In this document: positions 1-4,393 of the stretch, piece by piece | Layout of the letters: every line of letters begins with the position of its first letter | Position numbering within the stretch: the stretch's first letter is position 1 | Position numbers and translations under genes: made by a program | Notes under the pieces: generated by a model | Told to the model about the DNA's origin: nothing | The model's input: the letters and a program-made list of their open reading frames with translations, nothing else | The model's database searches: none | Source of the DNA: Candidatus Bipolaricaulota bacterium | GTDB taxonomy: Bacteria > Bipolaricaulota > Bipolaricaulia > UBA7950 > UBA9294 | DNA length: 5,064 nucleotides | NCBI GenBank assembly: GCA_021163015.1 | Contig: JAGGXO010000192.1 | Span: 1-5,064 of the forward strand | Direction of reading: 5' to 3'

Positions 1-1240
1 CAGCCATGGTCTTTGCCTGCTCCAGGTTCGCTTCGTTATTCACGTACAAGATGGCCAAAGGCTCGCCCTTGTTCACGTGCTCGCCGACCTTGGACACGAC
101 CTCGATTCCCACCGCCGGATCGATGACGTCGTCCTTAGTGAAGCGACCGGCCCCGAGCAGATTCGCCGCCCGTCCGATCGACAGCGCGTCGAGATTTGTC
201 ACTACGCCCGTGCGTGGGGCCGAGATCTCTACCTGTTTACTGGCACGTGGGAGAAGGTCCAAATCGTTGACGACGGCAGGATTTCCACCTTGGTTTAACA
301 CCATCTGCACGAACTTCTTCAGCGCGGAGCCATCGTGCAACAGGCTGCGCAGGTGCTCAACAGCCTTAGCATGATCACTGATCTGTCCTCCGGAGAAGAG
401 AACGAGTTCGGCGCCGAGCGCGCAGCATAATTCCTCCAGATCCTGCGGCCCATTCCCGTTGAGGGTAGCGATCGCCTCACGCACCTCAAGAGCATTGCCG
501 ACCATCCTTCCCAGCGGTTGCGACATGTCGGTGATAAGGGCCGAGATCTTCCTGCCGAGGTGCGCACCGATGGCAACGAGCGCCTGCGCCAGGTGGCGAG
601 AGTCCTCCAACTTCTTGAGGAACGCTCCTGATCCGGTCTTGACGTCGATTACGATCCCGCGCGCGCCGCCAGCGATCTTTTTAGACATGATCGATGAGAC
701 AATGAGAGGGAGGGAATCAACGGTCGACGTGACATCGCGCAGCTCGTACAACAACCGATCGGCGGGGACCATGTCCGCGGTGTGGTCGGCCAGGGCGAGG
801 CCAGTGCGCTCCACGAGGTCGAGGAACTCCTCGCGCGAGAGGTCGGTACGAAATCCAGGGATAGATTCCAGTTTGTCTATCGTCCCTCCGGTGTGCCCAA
901 GAGAACGTCCCGAGAGCTTGGCTACGGTCAGTCCAGCGGCGGCAAGAAGAGGGATGAGGACGAGGGATGTCGTGTCTCCCACTCCTCCGGTGGAGTGCTT
1001 GTCTACCGGAAAACCCTTCATCTTTGATAGGTCGAGCATCGTTCCAGAGTGGGCCATCACATCGGTGAGTACCGCTGTCTCTTCGTCATCCATCCCCTTG
1101 AAGTAGACCGCCATCAGCAGGGCGGAGACTTGATAATCGGGGATCTTGCCTCCTACGTACCCATCGATGAGAAACCGGATCTCATCACGGCTGAGCTTCT
1201 CTCCGTCGCGCTTCTTTCTGATCAGATCGACTGTTTTCAT
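1..1240 (-). CDS. pdp: Pyrimidine-nucleoside phosphorylase, 3' end cut by window edge
   Basis: This enzyme splits uridine, thymidine or deoxyuridine with phosphate into the free base plus (deoxy)ribose-1-phosphate, in the cytosol, for pyrimidine salvage and catabolism. Reading from the ATG at 1240, 413 codons are open with no frameshift. The N-terminus MKTVDLIRKKRDGEKLS is typical of the family. KHSTGGVGDTTS (81-92) is the phosphate-binding stretch. SGRSLGHTGGTIDKLE (110-125) is the family signature. R168, S183 and K187 align with the base-binding Arg, Ser and Lys of E. coli thymidine phosphorylase (R171, S186, K190). MSKK (185-188), rather than the LAKK of E. coli DeoA, and strong overall resemblance to Bacillus-type enzymes favour the broad-specificity PyNP over strict thymidine phosphorylase. 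The C-terminal PYNP_C domain (about 340 on) is nearly complete; roughly 20 residues lie beyond the edge. No SD precedes the start. It is divergent from the BtpA-kinase pair. Family assignment is very secure; the exact substrate range is inferred. Confidence 0.97.
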   Translation of the reverse strand, partial: MKTVDLIRKKRDGEKLSRDEIRFLIDGYVGGKIPDYQVSALLMAVYFKGMDDEETAVLTDVMAHSGTMLDLSKMKGFPVDKHSTGGVGDTTSLVLIPLLAAAGLTVAKLSGRSLGHTGGTIDKLESIPGFRTDLSREEFLDLVERTGLALADHTADMVPADRLLYELRDVTSTVDSLPLIVSSIMSKKIAGGARGIVIDVKTGSGAFLKKLEDSRHLAQALVAIGAHLGRKISALITDMSQPLGRMVGNALEVREAIATLNGNGPQDLEELCCALGAELVLFSGGQISDHAKAVEHLRSLLHDGSALKKFVQMVLNQGGNPAVVNDLDLLPRASKQVEISAPRTGVVTNLDALSIGRAANLLGAGRFTKDDVIDPAVGIEVVSKVGEHVNKGEPLAILYVNNEANLEQAKTMA

Positions 1241-1249
1241 GGCGCACTG

Positions 1250-1278
1250 ATTCTAGGCCAATTACAACAATCTGTCCA
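1250..1278 (-). promoter_or_regulatory. Sigma70-like promoter of the nucleoside phosphorylase gene
   Basis: On the minus strand, TGGACA (1278-1273) and TAGAAT (1255-1250) are separated by 17 bp. Each differs from the consensus hexamers at one base. The -10 box ends 9 nt before the ATG at 1240, so transcription should begin about 0-3 nt before the start codon. With no SD present, the mRNA is predicted to be leaderless or nearly so. Prediction from sequence only. Confidence 0.62.
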
Positions 1279-1294
1279 ATTTCCTGGTCTCAGC

Positions 1295-1324
1295 TTGCTT
1301 ACGCTCAGTGTTGGATTGCATAAT
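1295..1324 (+). promoter_or_regulatory. Sigma70-like promoter of the btpA-kinase operon
   Basis: CATAAT (1319-1324) matches the -10 consensus at five of six bases. TTGCTT (1295-1300), 18 bp upstream, is a weak -35 with only TTG matching. As in the opposite promoter, the -10 box ends 9 nt before the ATG (1334). AGG at 1329-1331 is too close to that ATG to be a useful SD. The two -35 boxes lie back to back 16 bp apart, so a single regulator bound between them could affect both directions. Confidence 0.5.
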
Positions 1325-1333
1325 CTTCAGGTT

Positions 1334-2119
1334 ATGAAACCATTTTCTTGTGAGAAACCGCTTATTGGCATGATCCATCTCCCCGCGCTTCCCGGAAGCT
1401 ACGGCTACGGCGGCGAGGACCTAGACAAGATCTTAGAAGAGGCTTGTCGAGATCTGGATACTCTTCAGTCGGGTGGAGTAGACGGAGCGATTGTGGAGAA
1501 CTTCGGTGATGCTCCGTTTGCCAAGTACGCCCCCAAGGAGACCGTGGCCGCGATGACCGTCATCGTGAACGGTATCGTTCGTGCGGCGCGGGTTCCGGTG
1601 GGCGTGAACGTGCTGCGCAACGACGGCGTTGCTGCCATCTCCATCGCTGCCGCGACCGGAGCTGCCTTCGTGCGGGTGAATGTGTTCTGTGGCGTAGCGT
1701 TGACAGATCAAGGGATGATCGAAGGAAACGCACGTGAGCTTCTCGATCTGCGCAAGCGCCTCAAGTGTGATGTGAAGATCCTGGCCGATGTCCACGTGAA
1801 GCACGCGGCGCACCTAACGACGATCGAAGAGGCAGCGCTCGATGCCGATCGCAATCGACCCGACGGGCTTATCGTGTCTGGAATAGGAACCGGGAAGCGC
1901 ACCCCGCCGGAGAACCTAACCAAGGTGAAGCAGATGACGGATCTTCCGGTCTTCATCGGAAGTGGCGTCAGGATAGATAACCTATCAACTTACCACGCTG
2001 CTGATGGTTTCATCGTGGGAACGATCCTCAAGGAGGGCGGAAAGATTTATGCGCCAATTATCGCTGATCAGGTTCGTGCAATGGCTGGCGCAGTCACCGA
2101 GCTGCGACGCGAGGAATGA
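1334..2119 (+). CDS. BtpA/SgcQ-family TIM-barrel protein
   Basis: A 261-residue protein that matches the BtpA/SgcQ family along its whole length and at the usual family size. Recognisable blocks are IGMIHLPALPGS (11-22), GGVDGAIVENFGDAPF (47-62), VPVGVNVLRNDGVAA (87-101), FVRVNVFCG (112-120), DQGMIEGNARELL (125-137), ILADVHVKHA (149-158), SGIGTGKRT (182-190), VFIGSGVR (206-213) and DGFIVGTILKEGG (224-236). The family is named after a cyanobacterial protein needed for photosystem I accumulation, but most members are in non-photosynthetic organisms and I know of no firmly established reaction. The barrel and the phosphate-loop-like GSGV and VGT strands suggest a cytosolic enzyme acting on a phosphorylated substrate (inference). 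The frame stays open upstream to 1049, but that part is antisense to the phosphorylase, and family homology begins at 1334. The stop overlaps the kinase start by ATGA, so the two are almost certainly co-translated. Confidence 0.93.
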   Translation: MKPFSCEKPLIGMIHLPALPGSYGYGGEDLDKILEEACRDLDTLQSGGVDGAIVENFGDAPFAKYAPKETVAAMTVIVNGIVRAARVPVGVNVLRNDGVAAISIAAATGAAFVRVNVFCGVALTDQGMIEGNARELLDLRKRLKCDVKILADVHVKHAAHLTTIEEAALDADRNRPDGLIVSGIGTGKRTPPENLTKVKQMTDLPVFIGSGVRIDNLSTYHAADGFIVGTILKEGGKIYAPIIADQVRAMAGAVTELRREE

Positions 2120-2988
2120 ACCACATAGTCGTTCTTGGGGACATCAACCTCGATGTGCTGGCGAGCGTCCCCTCACCGTTGCCAGCAAATGGAGAGGTAA
2201 GAACAAGCGTTCGTGTGGAGGCGGGGGGGTCCGCTGCTAGTTTCTCCCGCGTTGCCGCAACCCTGGGGGAGGCGGTTGGATTCATCGGTTGCGTTGGAGA
2301 TGATCTTGTCGGTGAAATCCTCGTAGAATCACTGAAGCGTTCCGGTGTGATCCCTCATGTGCAGCGCTTCCCAACGATAAGCGGGACCATCGTCTCTCTC
2401 AACAGAGATGGAGGGAAGACGATGCTCTGCTCGCGTGGGGCAAACGACAGGATTGATCCTTCATTCATCGATGAGAAGTGGTTCGACGGCGCGGATCACC
2501 TGCACATTTCAGGTTATGCGTTCCTGAGCGACTCACAGCGTGCTGCAGCAAGAAGGGCGATTATGATCGCACAAGCTCGTGAAATGAGCATCTCGGTCGA
2601 CCCCCCACCGGCCAACCTGATCTCAATCTATGGCGTCAAGCGATTCCTCGATGGAATAGGCCGAGCGCGGATTATCTTCCCAAATCTAGAAGAGGGGAGA
2701 ATCGTAACAGGAGAGGAGTCCCCAGAGGCGATCGTTGATTCGTTGAACATTCTCTTCCCCATCGGCGCTCTCACACTTGGGCGTGAGGGCTCGATTGCTT
2801 GGGATGGGAAGGAGCGCTCTCTGAATCATGCGGAAGAAATCAGCGGCGTCGATCCAACCGGGGCGGGGGATGCATTCGCTGCAGGGTTCATCGTCTCTTA
2901 CCTCAAAGATGGGGATGTGGACCAAGCGAACAGAGAAGGGATGGCTGTTGCGCACAACCACCTCCTGCAGCGGGCACGCATCACGTAG
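2116..2988 (+). CDS. PfkB/ribokinase-family carbohydrate or nucleoside kinase
   Basis: A 290-residue cytosolic kinase of the PfkB family, which uses ATP (ADP in some archaea) to phosphorylate sugars, nucleosides or sugar phosphates. GDINLDV (8-14) is the N-terminal strand whose Asn11 and Asp13 correspond to ribose-contacting Asn14 and Asp16 of E. coli ribokinase. AGGSAASFSRVAATLG (36-51) is signature 1, with Ser42 where Asn is usual. SRGAND (106-111), FPNLEE (188-193) and LGREGS (221-226) follow. DPTGAGDAFAAGF (246-258) is signature 2 with the anion hole and predicted catalytic base Asp252. Length is normal. The ATG overlaps the BtpA stop, and GAGGA directly abuts it with no spacer, so translation is probably coupled. 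Neighbours suggest ribose-1-phosphate, a nucleoside or another pentose derivative as substrate, but this cannot be read from sequence. A run of seven G lies at 2223-2229. Confidence 0.94.
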   Translation: MNHIVVLGDINLDVLASVPSPLPANGEVRTSVRVEAGGSAASFSRVAATLGEAVGFIGCVGDDLVGEILVESLKRSGVIPHVQRFPTISGTIVSLNRDGGKTMLCSRGANDRIDPSFIDEKWFDGADHLHISGYAFLSDSQRAAARRAIMIAQAREMSISVDPPPANLISIYGVKRFLDGIGRARIIFPNLEEGRIVTGEESPEAIVDSLNILFPIGALTLGREGSIAWDGKERSLNHAEEISGVDPTGAGDAFAAGFIVSYLKDGDVDQANREGMAVAHNHLLQRARIT

Positions 2989-3014
2989 CGTGTGCAGCTT
3001 GTCTGCCACGTTGA
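2985..3014 (+). repeat. Direct repeat, copy 1 (overlaps kinase stop)
   Basis: This 30-bp copy begins with GTAGCGTGTGCAGCTTG and ends with GCTTGTCTGCCACGTTGA, the two parts sharing GCTTG. It matches copy 2 at 16 of 17 and 17 of 18 positions over those two parts. The kinase TAG stop (2986-2988) is part of the repeat. Confidence 0.8.
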
Positions 3015-3068
3015 CGATCATGCCAACAGCCACAAGCGCAACATTGGGCGCAAGGCCCTACACTACGA

Positions 3069-3117
3069 AAGCCACGTCTTTGCCTCTGTAGCGTGTGCGG
3101 CTTGCCACGCGTGGCTT
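3069..3117 (+). repeat. 8-bp inverted repeat
   Basis: AAGCCACG (3069-3076) is the exact reverse complement of CGTGGCTT (3110-3117), with a 33-nt loop. Its right arm is shared with the palindrome at 3104-3115, so the two hairpins cannot form together. Confidence 0.45.
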
Positions 3118-3131
3118 GTCTGCCATGTTGA
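3088..3131 (+). repeat. Direct repeat, copy 2, with 14-bp internal palindromic insertion
   Basis: This is the same sequence as copy 1, expanded from 30 to 44 bp. The extra 14 bp (about 3105-3118, CCACGCGTGGCTTG) duplicate the GGCTTG word and create a perfect 12-bp palindrome, GCCACGCGTGGC, at 3104-3115. Outside the insertion only two bases differ from copy 1. The two copies start 103 bp apart. Confidence 0.78.
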
Positions 3132-3152
3132 GGTGTAGCTTGAGGTGGCAGA
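3119..3152 (+). repeat. 7-bp stem-loop enclosing a tandem 12-bp-period repeat
   Basis: TCTGCCA (3119-3125) pairs with TGGCAGA (3146-3152) around a 20-nt loop. The word TTGAGGTG occurs at 3128-3135 and again at 3140-3147, with period 12 and TAGC between the copies. No T-run follows, so it is not a standard intrinsic terminator. Confidence 0.45.
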
Positions 3153-3163
3153 GAACGTGCGAA

Positions 3164-3228
3164 GCGAGCTCTCCTCTCGCGCTGCACAAGATTGTGCGTT
3201 CGTGACGCGAAAGCTTGTCCAGGAGGGC
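3164..3228 (+). promoter_or_regulatory. Candidate SD-masking RNA structure ahead of the leader ORF
   Basis: Two nested helices can form in the transcript. The outer helix pairs GCTCTCCT (3168-3175) with AGGAGGGC (3221-3228): eight base pairs, one of them G-U, burying the whole AGGAGG SD. The inner hairpin pairs TCGCG (3177-3181) with CGCGA (3206-3210), and inside it GCACAA (3184-3189) faces TTGTGC (3192-3197). A competing hairpin, GCGAG (3164-3168) with CTCGC (3176-3180), would break the inner stem base and put the anti-SD bases in its loop. The pattern of masked SD versus exposed SD suits a translational switch or thermometer. I do not recognise a known riboswitch class. The pairing is visible; the regulation is inferred. 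Confidence 0.4.
3221..3226 (+). promoter_or_regulatory. Strong Shine-Dalgarno site AGGAGG of the leader ORF
   Basis: A full-consensus AGGAGG sits 7 nt before the ATG at 3234, which is ideal spacing. It is the best ribosome-binding site I see in the window, and it serves an 18-codon frame rather than the lipoprotein 53 bp further on. Its presence argues that 3234-3290 is translated. Confidence 0.7.
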
Positions 3229-3233
3229 TTCAT

Positions 3234-3290
3234 ATGGCCCGTTTCTCACAGTTGACGAAGTGTGCCATCGCGCATATGCTCGATGGATGA
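3234..3290 (+). CDS. 18-residue leader peptide overlapping the lipoprotein start
   Basis: The predicted peptide is MARFSQLTKCAIAHMLDG, from ATG at 3234 to TGA at 3288-3290. Support comes from the AGGAGG at ideal distance and from the stop, which overlaps the lipoprotein ATG as ATGA (3287-3290), the same coupling geometry as the BtpA-kinase junction. The lipoprotein has no SD of its own, so ribosomes ending here could restart on it. The peptide has no run of one amino acid, so a classic amino-acid attenuator is unlikely. It has no obvious membrane segment and I recognise no family. It could be a leader whose only role is coupling. The alternative is that it is untranslated and the promoter inside it (3252-3280) drives a leaderless lipoprotein mRNA. 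Confidence 0.5.
   Translation: MARFSQLTKCAIAHMLDG
3252..3280 (+). promoter_or_regulatory. Possible promoter immediately upstream of the lipoprotein
   Basis: TTGACG (3252-3257, five of six matches) and TATGCT (3275-3280, four of six) are spaced by 17 bp. The -10 box ends 6 nt before the lipoprotein ATG, placing the expected transcription start on the A of that ATG (3287), an exactly leaderless mRNA. It lies inside the leader ORF, so the two modes of expression are alternatives or are used under different conditions. The -10 overlaps the palindrome GCATATGC (3272-3279). Confidence 0.4.
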
Positions 3291-4387
3291 AAACTACATA
3301 TCTGCTCATGTTGGTGCTGGTCGGCCTACTTCTATCAGGCTGTGGCTTCATCTTCAATCAACCACTCGTCGGCCCAGATGGAACGGTGGCTCTCTTCGTC
3401 AATGATGATGGAACGTACAGTATGCTCCCGGAGGGAGATTCTCACCTTGTCCTCCTGCGCGATGGTGATGTCGTGTCCCGTGCCAATGTCTTCTCCAGCG
3501 GCGATAGTGGAGTGCTCGATTGGTCATTCGACGGAAGCCAGATCCTATTTGTCGAAACGGAACAGGATGAATACGGACAGCCGATCGCGTGGAGCGTGCG
3601 CCTTTCCGGTGTGCAATCTGACTCTGTACCCGTGACACTCTTCCGGACAGAGGATCTAATCCTGTCCCCTATGTTTACAAAGGACGGAGATATCACCTAC
3701 CTTGATCTGAAGGACGATAGCGATCTTCCTAGACTGACGCTGTATGATCGCGCAGAAGGGACAAACAAGGTCCTCAGGGACGATATTGTAAGCTACAGAC
3801 GCGCTACATGGGACGGAGCGCTACTGATCATCTCGGAGACAATCGAGGGGTCGCTCAAGTTAGCCCACGTGTCTTCTTACAACGTCATGAGTGGCGAAGC
3901 TACCGAAGCTGCCTCATTCTTCCTTGCCGAAGGGATGGAAGAAATTCTGTTCCTCCTTCCGGCCAGCTTTCTGTGGGACGTCGCTTCGGTGGATAACTAC
4001 GTTGCTATTACCATCTACGATCAAGCGCTGATCACTCCGCAATTGGATAACAGTGACGATCAGCCGGCACTGTACCTGATTAATACAGTTGAGGAGAGCG
4101 CACTCAAGGTGTCGGATGCAGGTGTTGTCCCGGCGTTCTCTCCCAACGGACATATCCTTTCCTATATTGGAGCCGCAGGGGAGAAACCCGACATCCCGGT
4201 GATCTATCTCTACGACATGGACAGACAAGAATCGCGGGCTCTGGATAACACGATTGGGGCATCTTCGCTCTTTTGGATCGACGATGAAACACTGGGATTC
4301 ACCATTGACAACAAGGATGACACCTACAGAGTAATGAAAGTATCGCCTGTCACTGGCGAGGTCACTCCGCTTCTGCCAGAGATATAA
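3287..4387 (+). CDS. Lipoprotein with TolB/WD40-like propeller repeats
   Basis: A 366-residue predicted lipoprotein. MKTTYLLMLVLVGLLLSGCG is a type II signal peptide: Lys2, a hydrophobic core at 5-16, and lipobox LLSGC with the lipidated Cys at 19. Gly20 follows, so there is no Asp+2 inner-membrane retention signal if the cell has two membranes. The rest resembles beta-propeller blades of the TolB/DPP-IV N-terminal type: GPDGTVALFV (29-38), LDWSFDGSQILFVE (77-90), LSPMFTKDGDITYLD (126-140), PAFSPNGHILSYIG (282-295) and LFWIDDETLGFTI (328-340). These are aromatic-Ser/Thr/Pro-Asp-Gly turns followed by a strand. No catalytic domain follows, so a binding, scaffold or sensor role at the cell surface or periplasm is likely. 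The specific function is unknown. The frame is open upstream to 3215, but the signal peptide and the ATGA overlap fix the start at 3287. Confidence 0.88.
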   Translation: MKTTYLLMLVLVGLLLSGCGFIFNQPLVGPDGTVALFVNDDGTYSMLPEGDSHLVLLRDGDVVSRANVFSSGDSGVLDWSFDGSQILFVETEQDEYGQPIAWSVRLSGVQSDSVPVTLFRTEDLILSPMFTKDGDITYLDLKDDSDLPRLTLYDRAEGTNKVLRDDIVSYRRATWDGALLIISETIEGSLKLAHVSSYNVMSGEATEAASFFLAEGMEEILFLLPASFLWDVASVDNYVAITIYDQALITPQLDNSDDQPALYLINTVEESALKVSDAGVVPAFSPNGHILSYIGAAGEKPDIPVIYLYDMDRQESRALDNTIGASSLFWIDDETLGFTIDNKDDTYRVMKVSPVTGEVTPLLPEI

Positions 4388-4393
4388 GAGGGC

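Larger units (their letters stand above)
2989..3233. other. Non-coding, repeat-rich intergenic region
   Basis: I see no convincing gene in these 245 bp; open frames crossing it are short and unlike any family I recognise. The region holds an imperfect direct repeat, a tandem 12-bp-period word and several inverted repeats, described separately. The word GCTTG recurs in one orientation at 2997, 3100, 3114, 3138 and 3213, often followed by TC or CC, and GTAGC at 2985, 3088 and 3136. This suggests decayed copies of a dispersed intergenic repeat. No stem followed by a T-run is present, so no standard terminator separates the kinase from the lipoprotein region, and read-through is possible. The best short stem is GGGC/GCCC at 3046-3058, too weak to call a terminator. 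Confidence 0.7.

Noticed and set aside
459..1106. Long plus-strand frame across the phosphorylase region
   Set aside because: It is a codon shadow of the minus-strand phosphorylase, rich in Arg and Ser, with no family resemblance.
1258..1281. Direct repeat CCAATT (1258-1263, 1276-1281) as a regulator site in the divergent promoter
   Set aside because: Six bases repeated once, at an 18-bp distance without further similarity, is too little to call an operator.
1049..1333. 95-codon N-terminal extension of the BtpA frame
   Set aside because: Most of it is antisense to the N-terminal third of the phosphorylase, BtpA homology starts at the ATG at 1334, and the btpA promoter would lie inside the extension.
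2977..3024. Minus-strand frame reading VNVADKLHTLRD, reminiscent of the ADxLHN-type motif of RelA/SpoT and other HD proteins
   Set aside because: The resemblance is about ten residues long, overlaps the kinase end and repeat copy 1, and the frame is closed upstream at 3058-3060 with nothing else HD-like nearby. Probably coincidence.
3046..3058. Rho-independent terminator of the btpA-kinase operon
   Set aside because: The stem GGGC/GCCC has only four pairs and is followed by TACACTACG rather than a T-run.
2985..3131. CRISPR array
   Set aside because: Only two imperfect copies of unequal length, 103 bp apart, with other repeats between them and no cas genes.
3231..3278. Two CATATG palindromes 42 bp apart (3231-3236, 3273-3278) as an operator pair
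   Set aside because: Six-base palindromes occur often by chance; the flanks share no further symmetry, and one overlaps the leader ORF start.
3215..3286. TTG start giving a 24-residue extension of the lipoprotein
   Set aside because: No SD precedes 3215, and the extension would place charged residues ahead of a clear lipoprotein signal peptide beginning at 3287.
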